Of a stretch of DNA of 64,000 nt, positions 16,015-23,643 are shown one piece after another. Source of the stretch: an uncultured Eubacteriales bacterium (GTDB lineage: Bacteria; Bacillota; Clostridia; Oscillospirales; Butyricicoccaceae); the NCBI GenBank assembly GCA_934395135.1, contig CAKRRK010000001.1:237088-301087 (forward strand), written 5' to 3'. The notes below the pieces were generated by a model. The model was given only the letters and a program-made list of their open reading frames with translations. It made no database searches and was not told the DNA's origin. The position numbers and the translations under genes were made by a program. How positions within the stretch are numbered: position 1 is the first letter of the stretch; each line of letters begins with the position of its first letter.

Positions 16015-16448
16015 AGGGTTTCGTCCTCTTTCCGGATGTTTTTAAGAACCTGCTTTACCGCATCATACAGCTGTGCGGCGCACTGTTCGTATCTCTCCAG
16101 ACTGCACCCAAAGGGATCCGGAATATCCTCTCCGGATATGGTATAAATCTTTTTCCGAAACATTGGATACAGTTCCATCATCCGGTCATAGTGAGCGGCT
16201 GTCATACAAATAAGATACTCCGCCTTTTCCGCAATCTCCTTGGTCAGCATTCTGGACGTATGCCCGGAAATATCCGCGCCGTATTTGGCCGCGGCCTGTA
16301 CCGCGAAATCCGACGGCGGCATGCCGGAAACCGTATAAAGCCCTGCGGAGGACGCCCTATATTGTCCGTTTGCCAGCGCATTGAACATTCCTTCCGCCAT
16401 CGGGCTGCGGCAGGTGTTTCCAGTGCATAAAAAAACAATGTGTTTCAT
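16011..16448 (-). CDS. ywlE: Low-molecular-weight phosphatase, YwlE-type protein-arginine phosphatase
   Basis: 145 residues of the low-molecular-weight tyrosine phosphatase fold. The P-loop is CTGNTCRSPMAE at residues 8-19 and the acid loop is DIPDPFG near 118. The Thr two residues before the second Cys (GNTCRS rather than GNICRS) is the residue that sets arginine-phosphate specificity in YwlE, so it likely reverses McsB-type arginine phosphorylation. No mcsA/mcsB is here, but a ClpE-like ATPase with a Cys-rich N-terminus is at 61644. It sits between polA (9 bases) and rimI (4-base overlap). Confidence 0.85.
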   Translation of the reverse strand: MKHIVFLCTGNTCRSPMAEGMFNALANGQYRASSAGLYTVSGMPPSDFAVQAAAKYGADISGHTSRMLTKEIAEKAEYLICMTAAHYDRMMELYPMFRKKIYTISGEDIPDPFGCSLERYEQCAAQLYDAVKQVLKNIRKEDETL

Positions 16449-16457
16449 TCCTGTCTC

Positions 16458-19085
16458 CTATCCATGTTTCGCCTCGTACCAATCCGCCCCATATGCGGCG
16501 TCCGCAACCAGCGGCGCCCGCAGCGGAAAGGCCTGCTCCATTTCCTCTTTGAGGATTGCCGTGACCCGGTCGGCTTCTGCCTGGGGCGCTTCGAGGATCA
16601 GTTCGTCATGCACCTGCAGCACCAGGCGGCTCTTCAAATTCTCCCTCCGCAGCCTGCGGCAGACACGGATCATAGCAATTTTTATGATATCCGCCGCTGT
16701 AGCCTGGATGGGCGTGTTCAGCGCCACCCGTTCCCCAAACGACCGGATGTTAAAATTTTTGCTCTGCAGTTCCGGCAAATACCGGCGCCGGCCGAAAAGG
16801 CTTTCCACATAGCCCTGTTCCGCCGCGGTCTTTTTGATTTGTTCCATATACCGGGCAACTCCCCGGTAGGTACGCAGATAGCTTTTAATATATTCTCCGG
16901 CTTCCTTCCGGGACACGCCGATATCCCCAGCCAGGGAAAATTCTGATATGCCGTAAACAATGCCGAAATTGACCGCCTTCGCCCGGGAACGCATGCTGCC
17001 CGTCACCTCGTCCAGCGGAACGCCGAAGACCTGGGAAGCGGTAACGGCATGGATATCCACCCCTTCCCGAAACGCCTTCGTCATCGTTTCATCTTCGGCA
17101 ATATGGGCCAGTACCCGAAGCTCGATCTGCGAATAGTCCGCATCAATGAGCACATAGCCGGGCGGTGCCACAAACATCCGCCGCAGTTCGCTGCCAAGTT
17201 CGGTGCGCACCGGAATGTTCTGCATATTGGGATCGGTGGAAGACAACCGCCCGGTGGCGGTCACCGTCTGCTGAAAATGGGAATGCACCCTGCCGTCTAT
17301 CCTGGACACTACCTTCCGCAACCCGTCTACATAGGTGGAAATCAGCTTGCTCAGCTGCCGGTATTCGATGATGAGCGGTACGATCGGATGGTAGCCCTGA
17401 ATGGCTTCCAGCACGTCAATGTTGGTGGAGTAACCTGTTTTTGTCTTTTTCACCGCCGGAAGTCCCAGCCTTTCGAACAGGATTTCTCCCAGTTTTTTGG
17501 GGGAATTGATGTTAAACGTTTCTCCTGCAAGCTCATAAATATGCTCTGTAATGACCATGAGCCGCTCCGACAGTTTATGGCCGTATTGCCCCAGCTGCTC
17601 CTGGTCCAGCAAAATGCCGGTATGCTGCATATCGCCCAAAATATACAGCAGCGGCATTTCAATCTGGGAAAACAGTTCCTTCATCCCCTGTTCTTCCAGT
17701 TTTTTATCCAGAAGTTCATACAGTTCATATACCGTTGTACAGTGATCTGCCAGCGCACACACGCTGGCCTCCTCCTCCCCAAAGGGAGAAAAGGCATCGT
17801 CGGCTTCATACACCGCTTCGGGAATTTCCCGCTGCAAATAGCCTGCCGCCGTCTTATACAGGGTAAAGCTGTTGTCCGTGGGTGACAAAAGGTATGCCCC
17901 GATGCATGTATCAAACACAATACCTTCCGCGCCATATCCCGCCTCCTTCAGGGCAAGAACGGTTTCTTTGGCGTCATGCATCGCGATGGCATAGTCTCCG
18001 GAAAACAAGGCGTCCACGCTTTGCCGCCACAAATTCTCATCAAACTCGTTCCGGCTTGCGACATAAGCCGTCGTTCCCACAGCCGCGCCAAAGGCCTCCA
18101 GGTTTTTCGGCATAACCACCGCACAAACGCCGGCGTCTTTCAGCGCCGCAAAAAACGACGCCATTTCGGCCGCGTCCTCCACCCGGCGGACGTCAATTTC
18201 TCGCGCTTTCTTTTCGTCGGCAAGTCCCAGCCTTGTGATAAAATTTTTAAACTCCAGCCGGACAAACAGCTGGTACAGCCCTGCTTTATCCGCCGGGCCG
18301 TCCCGCAGTTCCGCCGCCTCTTTTTCCAGCGGTGCGTTACGATCGATTTTCGCCAGCCGATAACTGAGAAGCGCCAGTTCCCTGCCGGCTTCCAGCTTTT
18401 TCCGCACTGCGTTTTTTACCGTGTCGCAGTTCAGATTCTGATACAGATTTTCCAGGGTATGGAATTGCCCAATGAGAGCAGCGGCCGTCTTTTCCCCCAC
18501 GCCGGGCACCCCGGGTATGTTATCCGAGGCGTCTCCCATCAACGCTTTCAAATCCACCAGATTTTCCGGCGGAAACCCATATTCCTCCGCAAAAAGTTCT
18601 GCTGTATAGTTCCGGGAAGTGGTCTGTCCCATTTTGGTCGTCACAAGGCGCACCGTTGTGCCGGCGCCAAGGAGCTGCAGGCTGTCCCGGTCTCCTGTCA
18701 CAATGACGCATAAATCTCCCGCCCTGTTACAAGCCGCGGAAATCGTTCCCAGCAGGTCGTCCGCTTCATATCCTGCCAGTTCACAGGTGACAATGCCCAT
18801 GCAGGAAAGCACTTCCTTCAGTACTGGCAGCTGGCAGGCAAGTTCTTCCGGCATCCCCTTGCGCTGCGCCTTATATCCGTCATACATCTGGTGGCGGAAG
18901 GTTTTTTCCCGCACATCAAAGCACACAATCACATTATCCGGCCTTTCCTCCTCCTGCAATTTGAAAAATGTTGCCAAAAACCCATAAATTGCATTGGTGT
19001 AAAGTCCCTCATGATTTGTCAACAGCCGTATACCGTAAAACGCGCGGTTTAATATGCTGTTCCCGTCGATTATCATATGCTTCAT
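16458..19085 (-). CDS. polA: DNA polymerase I
   Basis: 875 residues: 5'-3' flap nuclease (1-~290; AGYEADDLLGT, VVTGDRDSLQLL, MGDASDNIPGVPGVGEKTA), a degenerate 3'-5' exonuclease-like domain (~310-460) and the polymerase domain (~480-875). The polymerase motifs are all present: A (DYSQIELRVLAHI), B (RSRAKAVNFGIVYG) and C (QVHDELILE). The exonuclease domain lacks the DTE-type metal-binding triplet (VVMPKNLEAF stands there), so proofreading should be absent, as in Bacillus Pol I. GGGAGG is 10 bases before the ATG. Function: Okazaki fragment maturation and repair. Confidence 0.97.
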   Translation of the reverse strand: MKHMIIDGNSILNRAFYGIRLLTNHEGLYTNAIYGFLATFFKLQEEERPDNVIVCFDVREKTFRHQMYDGYKAQRKGMPEELACQLPVLKEVLSCMGIVTCELAGYEADDLLGTISAACNRAGDLCVIVTGDRDSLQLLGAGTTVRLVTTKMGQTTSRNYTAELFAEEYGFPPENLVDLKALMGDASDNIPGVPGVGEKTAAALIGQFHTLENLYQNLNCDTVKNAVRKKLEAGRELALLSYRLAKIDRNAPLEKEAAELRDGPADKAGLYQLFVRLEFKNFITRLGLADEKKAREIDVRRVEDAAEMASFFAALKDAGVCAVVMPKNLEAFGAAVGTTAYVASRNEFDENLWRQSVDALFSGDYAIAMHDAKETVLALKEAGYGAEGIVFDTCIGAYLLSPTDNSFTLYKTAAGYLQREIPEAVYEADDAFSPFGEEEASVCALADHCTTVYELYELLDKKLEEQGMKELFSQIEMPLLYILGDMQHTGILLDQEQLGQYGHKLSERLMVITEHIYELAGETFNINSPKKLGEILFERLGLPAVKKTKTGYSTNIDVLEAIQGYHPIVPLIIEYRQLSKLISTYVDGLRKVVSRIDGRVHSHFQQTVTATGRLSSTDPNMQNIPVRTELGSELRRMFVAPPGYVLIDADYSQIELRVLAHIAEDETMTKAFREGVDIHAVTASQVFGVPLDEVTGSMRSRAKAVNFGIVYGISEFSLAGDIGVSRKEAGEYIKSYLRTYRGVARYMEQIKKTAAEQGYVESLFGRRRYLPELQSKNFNIRSFGERVALNTPIQATAADIIKIAMIRVCRRLRRENLKSRLVLQVHDELILEAPQAEADRVTAILKEEMEQAFPLRAPLVADAAYGADWYEAKHG

Positions 19086-19176
19086 AGCGTAGGTTCCTCC
19101 CGTTTTCCTGCCGAAAAAATGCTGCCGCCGGCCTTTCCGGTCACTCCTGAGCTCAGCGGAAAATTGTTATTATAGT

Positions 19177-19205
19177 AGTATAACATTTTTACTCGCTTTA
19201 AACAA
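19177..19205 (-). promoter_or_regulatory. SigA-type promoter of polA operon
   Basis: Minus strand: TTGTTT, 17-base spacer, TATACT, about 95 bases before the polA ATG. A second TATAAT lies 6 bases further in. Confidence 0.5.
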
Positions 19206-19239
19206 TATCGCCGAAAAATTCTCTGGGATTCCAGAATGC

Positions 19240-19269
19240 AAAAAAAACGCAGGGGAAAACTTCCCCTGC
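19240..19269 (-). terminator. Intrinsic terminator after hup
   Basis: 9-base perfect stem GCAGGGGAA / TTCCCCTGC, three-base loop, then GTTTTTTTT on the minus strand. Confidence 0.93.
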
Positions 19270-19288
19270 AACCTGTATCTTGCGCTGC

Positions 19289-19564
19289 TTATTTTGCAAT
19301 TTTTTCTTTTAGGTTTGTGCTTGCCTTAAATACCGGAATTTTCGCCGCCGGAATGGTCATACTTTTGTTTGTTCTGGGATTTCTGCCGACACGTTCGGCC
19401 CGCTCCTTCACAGAAAATGTGCCAAAGCCGGAAAACTGGATTTTGTCCCCTTCGGCAAGCACCTCTTCCACCGACGCGATCACCGCGGCAAGCGCCGCCT
19501 CCGCATCTTTTTTGGTAAGGCCGGCTTTTTCTGAAACCTTGATAATAAAATCCGATTTTGTCAT
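19289..19564 (-). CDS. hup: HU-family histone-like DNA-binding protein
   Basis: 91-residue dimeric nucleoid protein that bends DNA without sequence preference. MTKSDFIIKVSEKAGLTKKDAE starts the helical body; the beta-arm region GFGTFSVKERAERVGRNPRTN with the conserved GRNP motif follows near residue 46-60. It is a single-gene unit with a good promoter and a strong terminator. RBS TAGGAGAAGG precedes the ATG. The promoter is surrounded by three TGCAATG words (see repeat at 19588), which suggests autoregulation. Confidence 0.97.
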   Translation of the reverse strand: MTKSDFIIKVSEKAGLTKKDAEAALAAVIASVEEVLAEGDKIQFSGFGTFSVKERAERVGRNPRTNKSMTIPAAKIPVFKASTNLKEKIAK

Positions 19565-19587
19565 ACCCTTCTCCTATTCTTGACATA

Positions 19588-19634
19588 TTTTGCAATGCAA
19601 TTTCATTATACCGCATTGCACAAGTTTTGCAATG
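19588..19634. repeat. Three TGCAATG motifs around the hup promoter
   Basis: TTTTGCAATG at 19588-19597 and again at 19625-19634, with the inverse CATTGCA at 19614-19620. The third copy overlaps the -35 box and the -10 lies between the first and second. Confidence 0.6.
19605..19632 (-). promoter_or_regulatory. SigA-type promoter of hup
   Basis: Minus strand: TTGCAA, 16-base spacer, TATAAT, about 41 bases before the hup ATG. Confidence 0.72.
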
Positions 19635-19770
19635 TTCTTTGAATAGATTTTTTCAATTTTGTACCTTTTGTAAAATAATATTATATCTTTTTAGAAAAAA
19701 GATACAATTCTGCCTGCCGTTCGCAAAGGCGAAGAGGATCGTTCCCAAAAAATGCAGACAAACCGGCAAA

Positions 19771-19796
19771 CGGCGCAGAGCTTGCACCCTGCGCCG
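19771..19796 (-). terminator. Probable terminator after spo0A
   Basis: 8-base GC-rich stem CGGCGCAG / CTGCGCCG with a 10-base loop; the following minus-strand tail GTTTGCCGGTTTG is only partly T-rich, so the call is tentative. Confidence 0.4.
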
Positions 19797-19833
19797 CCAT
19801 GGTCGATCCATCGAAGGCTCCGCCGTCGTCCCA

Positions 19834-20610
19834 TCAGCCTACTTTCAGCTGCAGGCGCAGGCGGTCGGCAATCATAGAAATGAATTCTGAATTCGTGGGT
19901 TTGCCTTTGGAATTGGAAATGGTATAGCCGAAAAAGCTTTGCAGGATTTCCACATCGCCTCTGTCCCATGCAACTTCAATGGCATGGCGAATGGCGCGCT
20001 CTACCCTGGAAGACGTGGTCTTGTATTTTTTCGCCACGGTTGGATATAATATTTTTGTAATGGCATTGATGGCTTCCATATCCTTTACGGTCATAATGAT
20101 CGCTTCCCGCAAATACTGATAACCTTTGATATGGGCGGGAACGCCGATCTCATGGATAATATTGGTGACCCGCAGTTCAATCTCCAGATCCTCGTTCATC
20201 TCCTTTTGCGGGCTGGCCTGCACAAACGACCGCTTGCCGCCGCCCACGGAGAGGATCCTTTGCACAAGGGATCCCATGTCCACTGGTTTGCGGAGGAGGT
20301 GACTGACGCCAAGTTCGGAACATTCCAGGCCCGTCTCGTCGGAGGTAAAAGCAGATACAACAATGACGCTCGGCTTTTTGTCCAGCTTTTCCTGTACCTG
20401 ACGAACGACGGCAAGGCCGTCAAGTCCGGACAGCACAATGTCAATCACAACAACATCCGGCTGTGCCTCGAGAATGCGTTCCACCGCCTCTTTTCCATCT
20501 CCCACGCTTCCTGTTACCGCGATGCGTTTTTCTCCAGCGGCATAATCCTCCAGCATTGTTCTGAAGTCCCTGTCTCCGTCTGCAATGAATAATTTGATTT
20601 TATTTTCCAT
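19834..20610 (-). CDS. spo0A: Sporulation master regulator Spo0A
   Basis: Response regulator that, when phosphorylated, binds TTCGACA boxes and commits the cell to sporulation. The 258 residues have a receiver domain (1-~125) with phosphoacceptor Asp57 in VVVIDIVLSGLDG and Lys in LLRKPVD, and the Spo0A-specific effector domain (~150-258) with SSRVERAIRHAIEVAW as recognition helix. The acidic pocket reads ADGDRD instead of the common DD pair, a small deviation. I chose ATG 20610 (TGAGGA upstream); the longer reading runs into the promoter. spoIVB lies just upstream, the classic order. Confidence 0.97.
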   Translation of the reverse strand: MENKIKLFIADGDRDFRTMLEDYAAGEKRIAVTGSVGDGKEAVERILEAQPDVVVIDIVLSGLDGLAVVRQVQEKLDKKPSVIVVSAFTSDETGLECSELGVSHLLRKPVDMGSLVQRILSVGGGKRSFVQASPQKEMNEDLEIELRVTNIIHEIGVPAHIKGYQYLREAIIMTVKDMEAINAITKILYPTVAKKYKTTSSRVERAIRHAIEVAWDRGDVEILQSFFGYTISNSKGKPTNSEFISMIADRLRLQLKVG

Positions 20611-20667
20611 GATAAATTCCTCAGCCTTCCAACAAATCTTCGTATATTCTGTCACCTGACAACCATT

Positions 20668-20696
20668 AATTTACCATGTTTTTCCAGATACCTCAA
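20668..20696 (-). promoter_or_regulatory. Possible SigA promoter of spo0A
   Basis: Minus strand: TTGAGG, 17-base spacer, TAAATT (both 4 of 6 matches), about 57 bases before the spo0A ATG and downstream of the two 0A boxes. Confidence 0.45.
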
Positions 20697-20735
20697 TAGA
20701 ATTTCCCATTATTTCCCAAAATTTTCCAATTCTTT

Positions 20736-20752
20736 TTCGACATATTTCGACA
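20736..20752 (-). promoter_or_regulatory. Two tandem Spo0A boxes
   Basis: Two exact 0A boxes TTCGACA (TGTCGAA on the minus strand) at 20736-20742 and 20746-20752, exactly 10 bases apart, between the spoIVB stop and the spo0A start. The spacing of one helical turn suits a Spo0A dimer, so spo0A is very likely autoregulated. Confidence 0.85.
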
Positions 20753-20770
20753 TTTTGTTGTTGTTTTTGT

Positions 20771-21772
20771 TTAGCTTTTCGCGGTTTCCAGCATTTCGTC
20801 AATAAAAATGCCATATCCCCGCTGGGGATCGTTTACCAAAACATGCGTCACCGCGCCTACCAGTTTTCCGTTTTGCAGAATGGGGGAACCGGACATTCCC
20901 TGCACAATGCCGCCTGTCTTTTCCAGGAGTTTCGGGTCGGTAATGCGGATCATAAAGTTTCTGCCGCTTTTATCGGCGGAGGCAATCTTCAGGATTTCTG
21001 CGGTGTACGCTTCCACCCGGCTGCCCTCCACATTGGCGAGGATTTCCACCGGGCCGGTGGTCACTTCGGAAAATTCTGCCGTAGGAACGGTCTGTTTCCC
21101 CTGATAGAAGCTGCCCTGCGTCACCGTCCCAAAGATGCCGCTGTCGGTATTTTTCTCAATGGTGCCAATATCCGATGAAAATTGAAATTCCCCTTCCAGC
21201 TCTCCCGGTGCGCCTACTTCCCCTTTCTGCACCCCTGCCACAGAGGATTCTGTGATGGCGCCTTCCTTCATAGGGATAAGCTGGCCGGTTTCACTGTCAC
21301 AAATGCCATGGCCCAGAGAACCGTAATCTCCCGTCTGGGGATCAATATAGGTGATGGTGCCGATTCCTGCCATACTGTCCCGTATCATTACGCCAATTCG
21401 ATATTTTCCGTCCATGGAACGCACCGGCGCGACGGTGCAGGTATTTTCCTGCTCCTGCCTTCGGTAAGCGATCCGGATCGCTTCCCCGTTGCTTTGAAAA
21501 ATGGTTTGCCGCAAATCTTCATTGGAAAGCACGTTTTTACCGTTTGCGGAAATAATTACGTCGCCTTCCTGCAGGCCTGCGTCTTTTGCCGGAGTCTTCT
21601 CGCCGCTTTCCGTCTGCACCGAGGAAAGTTTGACAATCACCGCCCCGTCCGTCGAAAGCTTGATGCCTACTGTCTGTCCCACTGGAATCAGTTCCTGCGC
21701 AAACACGGTTGTAATGGTAAGAAGGACGGTCAAAAACAGCGAGGCTGTCATTTTAACTGCCTTTTTTTGCAT
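20771..21772 (-). CDS. spoIVB: SpoIVB serine peptidase
   Basis: Forespore-made signalling protease that starts SigK or late mother-cell activation by cleaving SpoIVFA-type partners in the intermembrane space. 333 residues: N-terminal membrane anchor/signal (6-25), PDZ domain (~50-110, AGLQEGDVIISANGKNV), and an S55 protease domain with catalytic His in SLGHGI (~153) and Ser in GMSGSPI (~300). AAAGGAGGTG is 6 bases before the ATG. It lies before spo0A, with 0A boxes between, as in most spore-formers. Its own promoter, expected to be SigG-type, I could not place. Confidence 0.95.
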   Translation of the reverse strand: MQKKAVKMTASLFLTVLLTITTVFAQELIPVGQTVGIKLSTDGAVIVKLSSVQTESGEKTPAKDAGLQEGDVIISANGKNVLSNEDLRQTIFQSNGEAIRIAYRRQEQENTCTVAPVRSMDGKYRIGVMIRDSMAGIGTITYIDPQTGDYGSLGHGICDSETGQLIPMKEGAITESSVAGVQKGEVGAPGELEGEFQFSSDIGTIEKNTDSGIFGTVTQGSFYQGKQTVPTAEFSEVTTGPVEILANVEGSRVEAYTAEILKIASADKSGRNFMIRITDPKLLEKTGGIVQGMSGSPILQNGKLVGAVTHVLVNDPQRGYGIFIDEMLETAKS

Positions 21773-21851
21773 TTTTTCACCTCCTTTATGTTATTTACTA
21801 TTCCACAAAGAAATGAAAAAATAGCTGAGATTGTTTTCTTATTTCCTAAGG

Positions 21852-21867
21852 ATTTGACTTGTCAAAT
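21852..21867. repeat. Inverted repeat ATTTGAC-TT-GTCAAAT
   Basis: Perfect 7-base arms with a two-base centre, followed on the plus strand by T7. It could be an operator for a dimeric regulator of the divergent genes or a weak terminator; no gene ends on the plus strand here. Confidence 0.5.
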
Positions 21868-21999
21868 TTTTTTAAATGACTGCGGCTTTCTTTTCTCCCT
21901 GTGCAGCGCACCTTCCCTGGAGCCCCGGGCCGCGGTTTCTCTTTCTCCCCTCCGCCGCGCGTCTTTTTTCATGACCGCTTTTCTGCAAATCCATTTTTC

Positions 22000-22028
22000 T
22001 TGCATATATTTTTTTCTTTTGCTATACT
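22000..22028 (+). promoter_or_regulatory. SigA-type promoter of the SLOG gene
   Basis: TTGCAT, 17-base spacer, TATACT, about 80 bases before the ATG at 22109. Confidence 0.55.
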
Positions 22029-22108
22029 AAAAACAGAACGGTATGCTGGCGTTGGAATGCTGTTCCTCCGCCGCATTGTATTTGAACTGTTTTGGAGGGA
22101 ACGCACCT

Positions 22109-22468
22109 ATGAAAGTCGCCGTCATTGGTTCCAGATGTGCCGACGAATCCAGCTATCTGCCGCTATGCGAGGCAGTGCCTTTGGGCGCCAGCGAAATCCT
22201 GTCCGGCGGCGCGCCTGGCGCGGACGCCCTTGCAAAGCGTTATGCGGCGGAGGGCGGCCTTTTGTTCCGGGAATTTCTGCCAAACTATGAACGATACGGA
22301 AAAAACGCGCCGCTGGTCCGCAATGCGGAAATCGTTCAGCACGCCGACTATGTCATCGCTATCTGGGACGGCGTATCCAAGGGCACCGGCTCTGTCATCA
22401 TGGAATGCCTGAAAACATATACGCCGGTCAAGGTAATTGGCTGCAGCCCATCTTCCAAGCCTTTGTAG
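22109..22468 (+). CDS. YspA-like SLOG-family nucleotide-binding protein
   Basis: 119-residue Rossmann-like SLOG protein (DUF2493/YspA group), a fold that binds nucleotides or their derivatives. Visible features are VAVIGSR near residue 3, LSGGAPGADALAKRYAAE (~33; the GGAPGAD loop is diagnostic) and YVIAIWDGVSKGTGSVI (~80). SLOG proteins are often sensors or enzymes in stress and phage-defence systems, but single copies like this are common and unexplained. GGAGG is 10 bases before the ATG at 22109. It is a one-gene unit ending at a bidirectional terminator. Confidence 0.83.
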   Translation: MKVAVIGSRCADESSYLPLCEAVPLGASEILSGGAPGADALAKRYAAEGGLLFREFLPNYERYGKNAPLVRNAEIVQHADYVIAIWDGVSKGTGSVIMECLKTYTPVKVIGCSPSSKPL

Positions 22469-22641
22469 CATTCCGCAATTGGCTGCTGCAATACGCATAA
22501 GCCGCTGAAAATTCCTTCCGGTGCTTTTGGTCCGTTTCTTTGGCGTGACCACATGTTTCATTTTAACTTATTGATATATTTTTTATTTATATTACAATTT
22601 GTATATTTTCAAACGCCGCGGCGACGGACAAACGAATACAC

Positions 22642-22668
22642 AAAACGGACAGCTGAGCTGTCCGTTTT
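22642..22668. terminator. Bidirectional terminator between the SLOG and GTPase genes
   Basis: Perfect 12-base stem AAAACGGACAGC / GCTGTCCGTTTT with loop TGA. It serves the plus-strand SLOG gene and the minus-strand GTPase gene. Confidence 0.92.
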
Positions 22669-22685
22669 CCTCTGTTCCGCCAAAA

Positions 22686-23618
22686 TCAAGAATATGTTGC
22701 AACCTCCACCTTGGGCGGCATCGCCGGCTCAAATGACTGAAATACCAGCACCGGACCTTCTCCCATATAAATTTTGTGATATTCCTTTGTCATCCTGGCC
22801 GTAAGACGAATCCACTGATTGTTTATGAGCCGCAGTTCCTCGCCGCATCGGCACACCACGGCCTTGTATGACAGATCCTCTATGTTGCATGTCATTACCA
22901 TCCGGCCAATGATAAAATCATATTGGTTCACGCGAAATTCCGTGTTGACCATTCCATGCAAGACAATGACCTTGTCCTGGTATTTTTCCGGCGCTTCGGT
23001 AAAGTCCCGGTGCCACACAGCATAGTCCGCATCCCGCAGCACAATCGTATCCCGGGTAATGTCATACGGCAGAATGTCCGGCAAATCGTCGATTTCCAGC
23101 CGGCCGTCTTCATATTCATACACAATTTCACAATTGCGGTTTATCGCCCGCACGGTTTTGTGCAGCGCCGCTTTTTCCATGTCTTTGCCGCAGCGGTTCA
23201 GCACCACCCGGGTGCAGCCCATCAGCTTGTCTGTTACATAACTGCGGGCATACTGGTCATACTGCGGATATACCCGCCCGTCCCCCAGAACGATTTCCTG
23301 CTCGAGAAACCAGCCGTCCGGCAAGTTGTCCCGCAGGAATTTCATCGGCCAGTTTCCATTCATCTCCACAATAACCCGTTGTGGATGCAGTTCGTCGTTC
23401 CAGTCGGACAATGTGAAAAAATTCAAGGCGGTATGCTCGTGTATCGTTTTGATCGTGCTGTTCTGCGGCATGTCTTTTTCTTCCAGCCGCGCTTCCCCCT
23501 GCTCTGTCAAAATGACAAGCAGCCCGCCGTCCGGCACGCCGTTCTTCAGCCGGCGCCGAATGTATGTGGTTTTTCCCGCGCCGGGAAACCCACTGTAAAC
23601 TTCCACCGGTACCCTCAT
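22686..23618 (-). CDS. CobW/G3E-type GTPase fused to a YcgQ-like (DUF1980) C-terminal domain
   Basis: 310 residues. The N-terminal half is a G3E GTPase: Walker A GFPGAGKTT (residues ~10-18), VIVEMNGNW near 84 as the switch acid, and VVLNRCGKDM near 140 in place of NKxD. The CxCC metal motif of CobW proteins is missing. The C-terminal ~90 residues (KVIVLHGMVNTEFR, FIIGRMVMTCNIEDLSYKAVV and QWIRLTARM) resemble the soluble domain of YcgQ, a partner of YcgR permeases that are often next to CobW GTPases. It is last in the WYL-methylase-GTPase unit. Role unknown; metal handling is the default guess. Confidence 0.72.
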   Translation of the reverse strand: MRVPVEVYSGFPGAGKTTYIRRRLKNGVPDGGLLVILTEQGEARLEEKDMPQNSTIKTIHEHTALNFFTLSDWNDELHPQRVIVEMNGNWPMKFLRDNLPDGWFLEQEIVLGDGRVYPQYDQYARSYVTDKLMGCTRVVLNRCGKDMEKAALHKTVRAINRNCEIVYEYEDGRLEIDDLPDILPYDITRDTIVLRDADYAVWHRDFTEAPEKYQDKVIVLHGMVNTEFRVNQYDFIIGRMVMTCNIEDLSYKAVVCRCGEELRLINNQWIRLTARMTKEYHKIYMGEGPVLVFQSFEPAMPPKVEVATYS

Positions 23619-23643
23619 CGCTTTCCCTCCTGCTGTTTTTGCT

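Larger units (their letters stand above)
21773..22108. promoter_or_regulatory. Divergent region between spoIVB and the SLOG gene (336 bases)
   Basis: No gene. It contains a perfect inverted repeat (21852-21867), a GC-rich patch around 21905-21960 in otherwise AT-rich sequence, and the SLOG gene promoter at 22000-22028. Confidence 0.5.
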
